Shown: positions 34,921 to 43,941, counted from the stretch's first letter. The stretch: 64,000 nt of DNA from DATFQI01 sp963816955 (GCA_963816955.1 CAWFME010000005.1:1-64000); one strand, 5' to 3'. Notes: generated by a model not told the origin, from the letters alone. Program-made: numbers and translations.

Positions 34921-35856
34921 GTGATCGTTTCTCTCACCGCTTGGATCGCCCTGATCGGCGCCCTCGCCGTCATGCTCGTGATCGACCTGCTCGTCGTGGG
35001 TCGCCGCGGCGGCGAGATGAGCCTGCGCTTCGCGTCGCTGGCCTCCGTCGTGTGGATCGCGATCGCGCTCGCCTTCGGCGGCCTGCTCGCGCTGCTCGGC
35101 GAGACGGGCGCGGCGGCCGACTACACCGCGGGCTACCTCGTCGAGAAGTCGCTCTCGCTCGACAACGTCTTCGTCTTCCTGCTCGTCTTCACCGCGTTCG
35201 GCGTGGCCGAGGCGGAGCGCCACCGGCTGCTGACCTACGGCATCGTCGGCGCGCTGGTCATGCGCGCGGCGTTCATCGTCGTCGGCGCCGCCGCGCTCGA
35301 GCGCTTCAGCTGGATCGCGTTCGGCTTCGCCGCGCTGCTCGTCTACACGGGCTGGAGCATGTTCCGCCACCGCCACGACCACGACAGCGAGGAGGCGCTG
35401 GTCGAGAAGCTGCGCGACCGCTTCCCGATCGCCGAGGGCGAGGCGGCGCAGGGCAAGCTGGTCATGCGCGAGAACGGCAAGCGCGTGCTGACCGTCGGCG
35501 GCGCGGCGCTGCTCGGCATCGCCGTCGTCGACGTGATCTTCGCGGTCGACTCGGTGCCCGCGATCCTCGCCATCACGCCCGAGCCGTTCATCGTCTTCGC
35601 CGCCAACGCGTTCGCGCTGCTCGGCCTGCGCCCGCTGTTCTTCCTCGTCGCCGAGCTGGTCGCGCGGCTGCACTACCTCAAGACCGCGCTGGCGGTGCTG
35701 CTGATCGCGATCGGCTTCAAGATGGCCGCGGGCGAGCTGTTCGGCAAGATCGGGCCGGAGTACTCGCTGCCCGGGATCGCGCTGATCCTCGGCACCGGCG
35801 TGGTCGCCTCGCTCGTGCGCCGGCGACGGGAGGAGCGCCGCGCCGTGGCGGCCTGA
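34921..35856 (+). CDS. TerC-family integral membrane protein, probable metal (Mn2+) exporter
   Basis: 311 residues from GTG 34921 with about nine membrane helices. TerC signatures are present: EKSLSLDNVFVFLLVFTAFGV and AVVDVIFAVDSVPAILAIT, each with conserved acidic residues for metal transport, and FANAFALLGLRPLFF. The Mn2+ riboswitch in its leader supports a manganese efflux role. An open extension upstream falls in the riboswitch and is not coding. Confidence 0.9.
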   Translation: MIVSLTAWIALIGALAVMLVIDLLVVGRRGGEMSLRFASLASVVWIAIALAFGGLLALLGETGAAADYTAGYLVEKSLSLDNVFVFLLVFTAFGVAEAERHRLLTYGIVGALVMRAAFIVVGAAALERFSWIAFGFAALLVYTGWSMFRHRHDHDSEEALVEKLRDRFPIAEGEAAQGKLVMRENGKRVLTVGGAALLGIAVVDVIFAVDSVPAILAITPEPFIVFAANAFALLGLRPLFFLVAELVARLHYLKTALAVLLIAIGFKMAAGELFGKIGPEYSLPGIALILGTGVVASLVRRRREERRAVAA

Positions 35857-35860
35857 CGCG

Positions 35861-35866
35861 TAGCCT
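35861..35866 (+). promoter_or_regulatory. Leaderless promoter -10 of the secreted glycosidase-like gene
   Basis: TAGCCT ends seven bases before GTG 35874, directly after the terC stop codon; it supports that GTG as start. Confidence 0.5.
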
Positions 35867-35873
35867 CCGGCGG

Positions 35874-37268
35874 GTGCGCCGCGCGGTCCCGCTCGCCCTC
35901 GCCGTCGCCCTGTGCTGGTCCGCGCCGGCCGCCGCGCAGGACTGCGTGTCGGCCGACCCGCCGGCGCCCGCGGGCACCCAGCCGCTGCGCATGGGGATCT
36001 TCCCGCTCGCGGCCGGCAGCGCGGGCGCCGCCCAGGCGGAGCCGGCGCCCGAGGACCCCACGAAGGCGCTCGCCGCGCTGCGCGCGCTGCGGGCGCCCGG
36101 CAAGGAGCTGATCGTCCGGCTCAACCGGATGTTCTGGGCCGACGGCGACGCCGGCCTCGCGCGCTTCGCCGGGCTCGTCGACGGCTACGCCCGCGAGGGC
36201 TTCCGCAGCGAGCTGCAGGTCCGCTACCACCCGCCCGAGGGGCACGCCGGCGACATCGCGGGCTGGCTGGAGTACGTCCGCGCGGCCGTGCGGACGTTCG
36301 CGCCGCGGCGCTCGGTCGTCGCGCTCTCGATCACCAACGAGGCGAACCTGCCGGGCTCGCCCAACACCTCGGACGGGTTCTACGCGGGCGTGCGCGAGGC
36401 GCTCGTGCAGGGCGTGATCGCGGCCCGCGCCGAGGCCGACCGGCACGGCCGGGCCGACCTCTCGATCGGCTTCTCCTACGCCTACCGCAACAGCCCGCAG
36501 GCCGACGACGCGTTCTGGGAGGAGCTCGGCGCCAGAGGCGGCCCGGCGTTCGCGGCCGCGGTCGGCCACGTCGGGCTGCAGGTCTACCCCGGCCTGTTCT
36601 GGCCGCCCGCGACGACCGATCCGGCCGGCGACGTGCTCGAGGCACTGACGCTGCTGCGCGACTGCTGGATGCCGAAGGCCGGCCTCGGGCGCGCCGTGCC
36701 GCTCTGGGTGACCGAGAACGGCTACGCGACCCGCGGCGGGACCGGCGAGGAGCGCCAGGCCGCCGACCTCACGGCCACGCTCGACGCGCTCGCGCGCTGG
36801 TCCGGCGCGCTCGGCGTGACCGACTACCGCTACTTCAACCTGCGCGACAACCGCTCGACAGGGCCGGACCTGTTCGACGCGGTCGGGCTGCTGTTCGACG
36901 ACTATCGCGAGAAGCAGGCGTTCGGAGCGTTCCGGGACGCCGTGGCGGCGCGTGGCGCCGCAGCGCCCGCGGCTCCGGCCGGCCCGGGCGCGGCGCCCCG
37001 CGCGGCGCAGCGGCTCCGGGTCACCGTGCGGCCCCGCAGCGTTCGGCGCGGCCGGCGGACGCTGCTCCGCATCCGTGTGCGGAGCGGCGGGGCAGGCGTC
37101 TCCGGCGCGCTCGTACGGGTGGGCGGGCGGCGCGTGCGGACCGGTCGGTCCGGGCGGGCGCGGTTGCGCTACCGCTTCGTCGGCCGTCCGGGGCGGCGGC
37201 TCGTACGGGTGACGAGCCACGGCCGCCGCGCTACGGCTCGGCTGCGCATCCTGCCGAGTGGCACCTAA
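35874..37268 (+). CDS. Secreted TIM-barrel glycoside-hydrolase-like protein with basic Ig-like tail
   Basis: 464 residues. A signal peptide ends in AAAQ-DC (about residue 21). The core resembles clan GH-A hydrolases: SITNEAN (Glu156) as acid/base and WVTENGY (Glu281) as nucleophile, with QVYPGLFWPP between them. The family could not be named. Residues about 365-464 form an Arg-rich beta domain (LRVTVRPRSVRRGRRTLLRIRV...) like bacterial Ig domains, which might bind the cell surface. It is probably an exported carbohydrate-active enzyme; substrate unknown. Confidence 0.65.
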   Translation: MRRAVPLALAVALCWSAPAAAQDCVSADPPAPAGTQPLRMGIFPLAAGSAGAAQAEPAPEDPTKALAALRALRAPGKELIVRLNRMFWADGDAGLARFAGLVDGYAREGFRSELQVRYHPPEGHAGDIAGWLEYVRAAVRTFAPRRSVVALSITNEANLPGSPNTSDGFYAGVREALVQGVIAARAEADRHGRADLSIGFSYAYRNSPQADDAFWEELGARGGPAFAAAVGHVGLQVYPGLFWPPATTDPAGDVLEALTLLRDCWMPKAGLGRAVPLWVTENGYATRGGTGEERQAADLTATLDALARWSGALGVTDYRYFNLRDNRSTGPDLFDAVGLLFDDYREKQAFGAFRDAVAARGAAAPAAPAGPGAAPRAAQRLRVTVRPRSVRRGRRTLLRIRVRSGGAGVSGALVRVGGRRVRTGRSGRARLRYRFVGRPGRRLVRVTSHGRRATARLRILPSGT

Positions 37269-37290
37269 GCTGCCCGCAACGGGAACGCAG

Positions 37291-38226
37291 ATGCCACTCG
37301 GCCGAACCCTTTCCCTCAATGCCGCCGTTGCGGCCCTGCTCGCGGCCGGCGCCCTCGCCGCGCCCGCGCAGGCGGCGCGGATCGGCGGCTGCCAGCTCCT
37401 GCCCCGCAGCTTCCCCACCAACCAGCGCGTCGACCGCCTCCCGGTGCTCGCGAACTCACAGGCCATCGTCAGCTCGATCGGCCTCGACGAGGGCCTGCAC
37501 CCCGACTTCGGCTCGGGCACGTACGAGGGCCGGCCGATCGGGATCCCCTACGACGTCGTCTCCAAGCGCACCGCGCGCGAGCGGGTCTCCTTCGGCTACG
37601 CGGACGAGTCGGACAGGGTCCGCTACCCGATCCCGACGAGCGTCCACATCGAGGGCGGCCGCGACGCGGACGGGGACCGCCATGCGCTGCTCGTCGACCG
37701 CGACGCCTGCCGGCTCTACGAGCTGTTCGACCTGCAGGGCCGGCCAGGCGCATGGAGCGCGGGCTCCGGCGCGACCTGGAGCCTGCGCTCGAACCGCCTC
37801 CGCCCCGCCGGCTGGACCTCCGCCGACGCCGCCGGGCTCCCGATCCTGCCGCTGCTCGCCCGCCACCCGGAGGTCAAGCGCGGCCGGATCGACCACGCGC
37901 TGCGCGTGACCGTCAGCCGCAGCCGGCGGGCGTACGTGTACCCGGCGCGGCACTACGCGTCCAGCGACCCGGACCCGTCGCTGCCGCGCATGGGCGAGCG
38001 GCTGCGCCTGAAGGCGGGTGTGGACATCTCGAGGCTCCCCCGCCAGGCCCGCGTGGTCGCGATGGCGCTCAAGCGCTACGGGCTGATCGTGGCCGACAAC
38101 GGCTCGGACTGGTACGTCTCGGGCGCTCCGAGCCCGGGCTGGGACAACGACCAGCTGCACCAGCTCGGCCGGCTCACCGGCCGCGACTTCGAGGTGGTCG
38201 ACGCGCGGGCGCTCAGGCCTCGCTGA
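37291..38226 (+). CDS. Secreted protein of unknown function
   Basis: 311 residues from ATG 37291 with a signal peptide ending AQA-AR. The mature part contains conserved-looking segments: GCQLLPRSFPTNQRVDRLPV, YPIPTSVHIEGGRDADGDRHALLVDRDACRLYELFDL, RPAGWTSADAAGLPILPLLARHPEV and RIDHALRVTV. I recognise this as a recurring family of exported bacterial proteins without an assigned function. The stop overlaps the end of the convergent rnd gene by 14 bases. Confidence 0.7.
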   Translation: MPLGRTLSLNAAVAALLAAGALAAPAQAARIGGCQLLPRSFPTNQRVDRLPVLANSQAIVSSIGLDEGLHPDFGSGTYEGRPIGIPYDVVSKRTARERVSFGYADESDRVRYPIPTSVHIEGGRDADGDRHALLVDRDACRLYELFDLQGRPGAWSAGSGATWSLRSNRLRPAGWTSADAAGLPILPLLARHPEVKRGRIDHALRVTVSRSRRAYVYPARHYASSDPDPSLPRMGERLRLKAGVDISRLPRQARVVAMALKRYGLIVADNGSDWYVSGAPSPGWDNDQLHQLGRLTGRDFEVVDARALRPR

Positions 38227-39358
38227 CACGCACCCGGCCGTCGTCGCCGACGGTCAAGGCACGGCCGCCGGCCAGCAGCTCGAGCAGCTCGGCGCCCACG
38301 AGCTCGCGGCGCCAGCCGCGCAGCGTGCGCACGTCGGGCTCCGGCGCACCCCGCCGGGCCGCGACCACGATCGGCGCGAGGTCGGCGCGGGCGGCGATCA
38401 GCTCGTAGGCCAGGCCGGCCTCCTGGGCGCGGCTGCGCACGAGCGACTCGGCGAGCGCGATCACAGGCCCGTCGCCGGTGTCGGTCTGCAGCCGGTCGCC
38501 CTCGTCCAGGTGGACGGGCTCGGCCTCCTTGCCGCGGGCGATCGCCTCCAGCACGGCCGCGCCGCGGCGGCGCACGACGTCCGGGTTGACGCCGCGGATC
38601 TGGGCCAGCTCGCGGCGGCCGGACGGCTGGCGCTTGGCGAGCTCGACGACCGTCGGGTCGCGCAGGACCGAGCCGACCGGGCGGTCCTCCTCGGCGGCCG
38701 TGCGCTCGCGCCACGCGGCGAGCTCCCGCGCCACGGCGCGGTCGCGCGGGTCCAGGCCGTTGACGCGCGGCAGCCGACGCCACACCTCGCCGGGATCGCG
38801 CTCGTCCGTCGCCTCGGCGATCACGCGGCACTCCTCGCGCGCCCACTCCAGCCGCCCGCGCGCCTCCAGGCGCGTGGCGATCTCGTCGCGCAGCGCGAGC
38901 AGGTGCTCGACGTCGCCGCGCGCGTAGCGCACCTGCTCGTCGGTCAGCGGCCGCGCGTCCCAGCGCGTGAAGCTGGCGGTCTTGGCCAGCCGCACCTTGA
39001 GCACGTCGTGCAGGAGCCCGTTGTAGCCCGCCTGCGCGGAGAAGCCGGCGAAGCCCGCGGCGATCTGCGTGTCGAAGACGTTCGCGAAGTCCGTGTCCCA
39101 CTCCCGGCGCAGGATCGCCACGTCCTGGCGGCCGGCGTGGAGGATCACCTCGACGGCGGGGTCGGCGAGCACCTCCGCCAATGGCCCGGCCTCGAAGCCC
39201 TCGAGCGGGTCCAGCACCGCGATCTCGCCGCCCGCCGCGATCTGCACGAGGCACAGCAGCGGCTTGTAGCGCCCCTCGGGCATGAACTCCGTGTCGAGCC
39301 CGAGGCGGCCGTCCGCCCGCGCCAGCTCGGCGAGGCGTGCGGTGTCACTGCTTTCCAA
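38213..39358 (-). CDS. rnd: Ribonuclease D with HRDC domain
   Basis: 381 residues. The DEDDy exonuclease domain shows LDTEFM (Asp/Glu), VILHAGRQD (Asp) and YARGDVEHLLAL (Tyr and Asp), followed by a helicase-RNase D C-terminal (HRDC) domain (about 215-290, VLRDPTVVELAKRQPSGRRELAQIRGVNPDVVRRRG). RNase D trims the 3' ends of tRNA and other stable RNAs. TTG 39358 is the start and overlaps the end of the GNAT gene. Confidence 0.9.
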   Translation of the reverse strand: MESSDTARLAELARADGRLGLDTEFMPEGRYKPLLCLVQIAAGGEIAVLDPLEGFEAGPLAEVLADPAVEVILHAGRQDVAILRREWDTDFANVFDTQIAAGFAGFSAQAGYNGLLHDVLKVRLAKTASFTRWDARPLTDEQVRYARGDVEHLLALRDEIATRLEARGRLEWAREECRVIAEATDERDPGEVWRRLPRVNGLDPRDRAVARELAAWRERTAAEEDRPVGSVLRDPTVVELAKRQPSGRRELAQIRGVNPDVVRRRGAAVLEAIARGKEAEPVHLDEGDRLQTDTGDGPVIALAESLVRSRAQEAGLAYELIAARADLAPIVVAARRGAPEPDVRTLRGWRRELVGAELLELLAGGRALTVGDDGRVRVSEA

Positions 39359-40190
39359 GTGCCTTCTCCCACCGCTGCGCCTCCCACGAGGCGGTCATGC
39401 CGACCGACTCGTAGAGGCGCGCGGCCCCGCGGTTGGCGCCGTGCACGGACAGCTCCGCGCGGCGCAGGCCATCGGCGCGGAACGCCTCGAAGAGCGACAG
39501 CAGCAGCGTGCGCCCGTGGCCGCGCCCGCGCGCCCGCGGCGCGACCGCGAGTTGCGCGACGTAGCCGAGGCCGTCGTCCCAGCGCTCGCCGAGCGCCGCG
39601 CCGGCCAGGCCCTCCTCGTCCTCGAGCAGCAGCCACAGGGCCGGGTCCCAGCGCTTCTTCTCGATCCGCTGGCGGCGCCAGACCTCCAGCGGCTCGGCGA
39701 GGAAGCCCTCGACCTCCGAGAGCCCCTCTTGCACGAGGGCGTGGACGGCGATCTCGTCCTGGTCGCGCTCGAACGCCCGCACGGAAGCGCCGTCTTCGTT
39801 GCGGGGCGCCTCCTGGAGCGCGATCCTCATCCGGAAGTAGTGCTGCACGGGCCAATAACCCGCGTCGAGCAGCAGGGGAGCGGCCGCCTCGTTGCCCAGC
39901 GGGATGAACTGGCGCAGGACGGCCGTGCCGCGCTCGCGCGCGCGCTCCTCGGCGTGCTCGCGCAGGACGGTGCCGATGCCGCGCCCGCAGGCGTCCGGGT
40001 GGACGTAGATCAGGGCGTCGTCGCCGAGCAGCAGCTCGGAAGCGACGATCTCGCCGTCGGCCTGCTCCACGACACGCGCGTCGAGCGCGAGGTCCAGGCC
40101 GGGCGTCGCCCAGTCGGCGTGCAGGTCCTCGATCGTGAAGTCGGGGTAGCCGAAGTCCGCGACGTCGCGCGCCAGCAGCACGCGCAGCAC
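39345..40190 (-). CDS. GNAT-family N-acetyltransferase, double domain
   Basis: 281 residues with two GNAT folds. The first is worn (VHPDACGRGIGTVLREHAEERAR) and the second is complete (VAPRARGRGHGRTLLLSLFEAFRADGLRRAELSVHGANRGAARLYESVGM). The acetyl-CoA loop R-G-x-G-x-G/A is seen in the second. GTG 40190 is the first usable start, but the frame stays open upstream and reads TLRPPRQADDEAV, a typical first GNAT strand without a canonical start codon, so the true N-terminus may be longer and overlap the transpeptidase gene. The substrate is unknown. Confidence 0.8.
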   Translation of the reverse strand: MLRVLLARDVADFGYPDFTIEDLHADWATPGLDLALDARVVEQADGEIVASELLLGDDALIYVHPDACGRGIGTVLREHAEERARERGTAVLRQFIPLGNEAAAPLLLDAGYWPVQHYFRMRIALQEAPRNEDGASVRAFERDQDEIAVHALVQEGLSEVEGFLAEPLEVWRRQRIEKKRWDPALWLLLEDEEGLAGAALGERWDDGLGYVAQLAVAPRARGRGHGRTLLLSLFEAFRADGLRRAELSVHGANRGAARLYESVGMTASWEAQRWEKALGKQ

Positions 40191-40248
40191 GGCCTCGTCG
40201 TCGGCCTGCCGCGGGGGTCGGAGGGTGTGATCGCTGGGGAGCGTCGCG

Positions 40249-41241
40249 CTACCGGATGAGCACCGGCGTGCCCACCGGCACGCGCGGATAGAGGTCGATC
40301 ACGTCGGGCACCGTCATGCGGATGCAGCCGTGCGAGGCGCGCGATCCGATCGAGCCCGGATCCCCCGTGCCGTGGATGCCGACGCCGTTGACGATGCCCA
40401 TCCAGCGCGCCTTCAGCGGGTTCTCCGCGGAGCCGCCCGCGACCGTCTCGTTGCGGTACGCGCCGGCCCACGGGCTGTCGGGCGCCGTCCACGGCGGGTT
40501 GACGGCCTTGTTGGCGATCGAGAACAGGCCGCGGGGCGTCGGGTACGCGGGCAGGCCGACCGCCACGCCGTAGGACTTCACGAACTTCAGCCGCTTGAAC
40601 AGCCTCAGGCGGAACGAGGACTGCGAGATCGTGATCACCGTGCCGTAGCGGCGCGCGAGGTCCTTGACCTGGACCGCGGCCTTCACGACGGCGCGCTTGG
40701 GCCGGATCTGGCGCGGCGCGCGCGGGTCGGTGAGCGCGAGGGCGAGCGCCTTGGCCAGGGCCTTGTCATCGAGCTCGCGGCCGCTCTTGGAGGAGCGCTT
40801 GCGGATGTGCTGCAGCGTGATCCGCACGGTCGCGTTGCGCGGGGCGATGCGGGCGGAGCGGTCCACGCGGGCGACGAACGCGGCCAGCTTCTTCTTGTCG
40901 TAGCTCGTCCACGGCAGCACGTCGACCGGCTTCGGCGCCGCCGTCTCGTTGCCCGCGATGTAGGCGCGGCGGGCGGACTTCGCCGGGTTCAGGACGAACT
41001 CGACCTTCCTCGTCGCCAGGCTGTAGCCGCGGCCGCCGACGCGCACGGAGACGTTGCGCATGACGAGCTGGTGGCGGTACGCGCGGTCGATCGAGCCGGC
41101 CGCCTGCGACAGCGTCTGGCCGCCGACGTCAAGGCCGGCGACGGTCACGCCGGGCCGGATCACGGGCTCGGGCTGCTGGGCGCCGGCGGCGGGCGCGAGC
41201 AGCATCGTCAAGACGAAGGCGAGGGGGAGGATCCGGCGCAT
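40249..41241 (-). CDS. Secreted L,D-transpeptidase (YkuD)
   Basis: 330 residues. A signal peptide ends in AGA-QQ, followed by an N-terminal segment like the peptidoglycan-binding 'PG_binding_4' domain (TVAGLDVGGQTLSQAAGSID), and a YkuD catalytic domain with IHGTGDPGSIG and SHGCIRM (catalytic Cys, conserved His and Gly). It makes 3-3 cross-links in peptidoglycan or attaches proteins to it. ATG 41241 follows a leaderless promoter, so export begins from the first codon of the transcript. Confidence 0.92.
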   Translation of the reverse strand: MRRILPLAFVLTMLLAPAAGAQQPEPVIRPGVTVAGLDVGGQTLSQAAGSIDRAYRHQLVMRNVSVRVGGRGYSLATRKVEFVLNPAKSARRAYIAGNETAAPKPVDVLPWTSYDKKKLAAFVARVDRSARIAPRNATVRITLQHIRKRSSKSGRELDDKALAKALALALTDPRAPRQIRPKRAVVKAAVQVKDLARRYGTVITISQSSFRLRLFKRLKFVKSYGVAVGLPAYPTPRGLFSIANKAVNPPWTAPDSPWAGAYRNETVAGGSAENPLKARWMGIVNGVGIHGTGDPGSIGSRASHGCIRMTVPDVIDLYPRVPVGTPVLIR

Positions 41242-41248
41242 CCGCAGC

Positions 41249-41254
41249 AGAGTA
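41249..41254 (-). promoter_or_regulatory. Leaderless promoter -10 of the L,D-transpeptidase gene
   Basis: On the minus strand TACTCT stands seven bases before ATG 41241, between this gene and the upstream hydrolase gene 17 bases away. Confidence 0.5.
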
Positions 41255-41258
41255 GCCG

Positions 41259-42320
41259 TCAGCGGTCGAGATGCTCGTCCAGCAATTTCCATGTCGTGCC
41301 CCGCGCGGCGCGCCCGGTCAGCACGCCGAGGTGGCCGCCCGGAGCCGTCTCGAGCTCGACCGAGGCGGCGTTGGGCACGAGGTCCCCGACGTGGTGGCAG
41401 GCCGCGATCGGCGCGATCCCGTCCCCGAGCCCCGCGACGGCCAGCAGCCGCGCGGTGACGTCGGCGAGATCGATCGTCCGCCCCGTCAGGCCCAAGCGTC
41501 CCTGCGCCAGGTCGTTGGTGCGGAAGAAGCGGTGGTAGAGCTGGCCGAAGGTGCGGCCTGGGTAGGCGTGCATGCGGCCCATGAAGTCGTTGACGGCCTC
41601 GATCTGGGCGAGCAGGTCGCGGTCGTCGAGGTTGGAGGCGATCGTCCACGGCTTCATCAGGTACTTGTCGATTCCCGCGAGCTGGTAGCCGCCGCGCACG
41701 AGCGGGGCGGGCGCGCCGCCGAGCGCGCGATAGAGCTGGGTGATGCCCTGCCCGCGCGTGACCGCCGCGATCGGGCGCAGCGGCGCGACCATCGGCACCC
41801 GCGAGAAGTCGAACGGGCTGCCGATCAGCGCGACGTTGCCGACCGGCAGCTCCGCGTCGCCGGCGTGGGTGAGCAGCGCGAGGATGCCGCCGAGGCTCCA
41901 GCCGACCAGGTGCACCGGCCGGCCGCCGGCGTCGGCGGACGTGGCGCGGATCGCCTCCGGGACGACTGAGTCGAACCAGTGCTCGAGGCCGAGCGTGCGG
42001 TCCGAGAACTCGATCTCGCCGTAGTCGACGATGTAGACCTCGCGGCCGTCCAGCAGGAGGTGCTCGGCGAGCGAGCAGCCGCGCCGCAGGTCGAAGCAGA
42101 ACGCCGGCGCGGCGAGCGGCGGCACGAGCAGCACCGGCCCTGGCGTCTCGCGCGGCGCGGCCTGCTCGACGGGCAGGTAGCGGTAGAGGCTGCGCAGGCG
42201 CCCGTGGTCGATCAGCGCGGCCGGCATCCGCCGCAGGTCGGCGACGCCCCCGCGCACCGCGGCGTCGTAGAAGTTCGCCGCGGCGGCGGCGACCCGCCCC
42301 GGGCCGGGGAGACCGAGCAT
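41259..42320 (-). CDS. PhaC-like alpha/beta hydrolase with serine nucleophile
   Basis: 353 residues matching the core of poly(3-hydroxyalkanoate) synthases (PVLLVPPLAAPAFCFDLRRGCSLAEHLLLDGREVYIVDYGE, WSLGGILALL, DRDLLAQIEAVNDFMGRM, GGHLGVLTG). The nucleophile elbow is GWSLGG (Ser142), where true PhaC has cysteine. The length is also shorter than class I PhaC. It may be a depolymerase, esterase or acyltransferase; I would not call it a PHA synthase. The start follows a leaderless promoter. Confidence 0.75.
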   Translation of the reverse strand: MLGLPGPGRVAAAAANFYDAAVRGGVADLRRMPAALIDHGRLRSLYRYLPVEQAAPRETPGPVLLVPPLAAPAFCFDLRRGCSLAEHLLLDGREVYIVDYGEIEFSDRTLGLEHWFDSVVPEAIRATSADAGGRPVHLVGWSLGGILALLTHAGDAELPVGNVALIGSPFDFSRVPMVAPLRPIAAVTRGQGITQLYRALGGAPAPLVRGGYQLAGIDKYLMKPWTIASNLDDRDLLAQIEAVNDFMGRMHAYPGRTFGQLYHRFFRTNDLAQGRLGLTGRTIDLADVTARLLAVAGLGDGIAPIAACHHVGDLVPNAASVELETAPGGHLGVLTGRAARGTTWKLLDEHLDR

Positions 42321-42327
42321 CGCGCAG

Positions 42328-42333
42328 ACAGTA
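42328..42333 (-). promoter_or_regulatory. Leaderless promoter -10 of the PhaC-like gene
   Basis: On the minus strand TACTGT stands seven bases before ATG 42320. Confidence 0.5.
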
Positions 42334-42346
42334 CGTGGGGCGCGGG

Positions 42347-42352
42347 TAGCCT
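42347..42352 (+). promoter_or_regulatory. Leaderless promoter -10 of the EcsC-family gene
   Basis: TAGCCT ends seven bases before GTG 42360. Together with the -10 at 42328 it forms a compact 39-bp divergent promoter region. Confidence 0.5.
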
Positions 42353-42359
42353 GATTCGG

Positions 42360-42995
42360 GTGAGCGAGACGACGGAGCCGCGCGCGGAGGTTCCCGAGAA
42401 CCTCTGGCAGCGCATCCGGGCCGACCCCGTGCGGGCGCCGGAGCACATCGCGCTGGCCGCGTCGGAGAGACACGGCCCGGCCGCCGAGGCGTGGGCCGCC
42501 GAGAAGCGCCGCCGGTTCGCCCACGACGGCCCCGAGCTGGCCGCGATGGCCAAGCGCCGGCACGCGTCGCTCGCGCGCTTCGAGGGCGCGGCGACCGGCG
42601 TCGGAGGCGTCTTGACGATCGTCCCGGACATGGTCGCGCTGGCCTGGATCCAGTCGCGCATGGTGTTCTTCATCGCCGCGGCGTACGGCTACGACCCGCG
42701 CGAGGAGATGCGCCCCGCCGAGCTGCTCGTGCTCGTCGGCATCTACTCCGACGTGCAGGAGGCGCGCGCGGCGCTCGACGGCGCCGGGAAGACGATCGCG
42801 GAGTCCTACGTCGGCTCGCGGCTGCAGCGGGACGAGGCGCTGGCGATGCGGCTCGCGAAGATGGTCGGCAAGCGCACGGCGCGGCGGTTCGCCGGGCGGC
42901 TGATCCCGTTTGTCGCGATCGCGTTCAACGCCGTCGGCAACGAGCGCGACACCCGCGCGCTGGCGGACCGGGCGATCCGCTTCTACGGCGGCTGA
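42360..42995 (+). CDS. EcsC-family protein
   Basis: 211 residues: a charged N-terminus, then the EcsC-like region with hydrophobic GVGGVLTIVPDMVALAWIQSRMVFFIAAAYGYDP and the C-terminal RLIPFVAIAFNAVGNERDTRALADRAIRFY. EcsC proteins are loosely linked to ABC transporter function, but their role is unknown. GTG 42360 is set by the leaderless promoter. Confidence 0.8.
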   Translation: MSETTEPRAEVPENLWQRIRADPVRAPEHIALAASERHGPAAEAWAAEKRRRFAHDGPELAAMAKRRHASLARFEGAATGVGGVLTIVPDMVALAWIQSRMVFFIAAAYGYDPREEMRPAELLVLVGIYSDVQEARAALDGAGKTIAESYVGSRLQRDEALAMRLAKMVGKRTARRFAGRLIPFVAIAFNAVGNERDTRALADRAIRFYGG

Positions 42996-43022
42996 CGTCC
43001 GGCTGACGTCCGGAGGCGGCTC

Positions 43023-43028
43023 TAGCGT
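43023..43028 (+). promoter_or_regulatory. Leaderless promoter -10 of the YhaM-like gene
   Basis: TAGCGT ends seven bases before ATG 43036. Confidence 0.5.
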
Positions 43029-43035
43029 TCCGCCC

Positions 43036-43941
43036 ATGCTCGTGCGGGAGCTCGCAGACGGACTTCAGATCGACCAGGTGCTGCTCGTTCGCGAGCGGTC
43101 GCGCGGGTCCGTGAAGCTCGGCGACCGCACGGGCTGCGTGCGCGCCGCGGTCCCGCCGGAGCTCGCGGATTGCTGCGTGCCCGGCACCCCCGTGCACGTC
43201 ACGGGGCACGTCCGCGGCGGCGAGCTGGTGGTGCGCTCGGCGCGCGTGGCGGCCGAGGACGAGTACGACCTCGCCGAGCTGCTGGACGGCCCGCCGCGCT
43301 CGGCCACCGGCATGGAGGCCGACCTGCGCGAGCTGCTGGCGACGGTCCAGAACCCGCACCTGCGCGCGCTGCTGGACGCGGTGTTCGGGCCGGCCGCGCC
43401 GACCTGGAGGCAGTTCCGCGACGCCCCGGCCGCCAAGCGCTACCACCAGGCCTACCGCCACGGGCTGCTCGAGCACTCGCTGACCGTCGCGCAGGCCGTG
43501 TCGGCGATCTCCGCCACGTTCCCGGGGATCGATCGCGACGTCGCGGTCACCGGCGCGCTGCTGCACGACATCGGCAAGCTCGAGGCCTACACGGCCGACC
43601 CGCTGGCCATCGACATGACCGACCTGGGCCGCCTGCAGGGCGAGATCCCGCTCGGCTACTACCGCATCCGCCGCCTGATCGAGGATCTCCCGGGCTTCCC
43701 GGAGCAGCTCGCGGCCGCTGTCCTGCACATCATCCTCTCCCACCACGGCCAGCTCGAGCACGGCTCGCCCGTGGTCCCGTGCACGCGCGAGGCGACGCTC
43801 GTCCACATGATCGACAACCTCGGCGGCCGCCTCGGCTCCTTCGACCGCCTCGAGAAGGAGCTCCCCGACGGCTCCGCCTGGTCGCCGTTCGACCGCGTGC
43901 TCTCCGGCGCGGCCTGGTTCTCCGAGCGCCGCGCCGCCTAG
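43036..43941 (+). CDS. HD-domain 3'-5' exoribonuclease, YhaM-like
   Basis: 301 residues. An N-terminal OB-fold (about 10-80, DQVLLVRERSRG...TPVHVTGHVRGGELVV) is joined to an HD phosphohydrolase domain with the metal ligands spread over YRHGLLEHSLTVA, LLHDIGKLEAY, HIILSHHGQLEHGSP and HMIDNLGG. This OB-HD order is that of YhaM, a 3'-5' exonuclease acting on RNA and single-stranded DNA. The gene ends at a long palindrome. Confidence 0.85.
   Translation: MLVRELADGLQIDQVLLVRERSRGSVKLGDRTGCVRAAVPPELADCCVPGTPVHVTGHVRGGELVVRSARVAAEDEYDLAELLDGPPRSATGMEADLRELLATVQNPHLRALLDAVFGPAAPTWRQFRDAPAAKRYHQAYRHGLLEHSLTVAQAVSAISATFPGIDRDVAVTGALLHDIGKLEAYTADPLAIDMTDLGRLQGEIPLGYYRIRRLIEDLPGFPEQLAAAVLHIILSHHGQLEHGSPVVPCTREATLVHMIDNLGGRLGSFDRLEKELPDGSAWSPFDRVLSGAAWFSERRAA

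Noticed and set aside
41259..42320. PHA synthase phaC
   Set aside because: The nucleophile is serine and the protein is short; no phaA, phaB or phasin gene is near.
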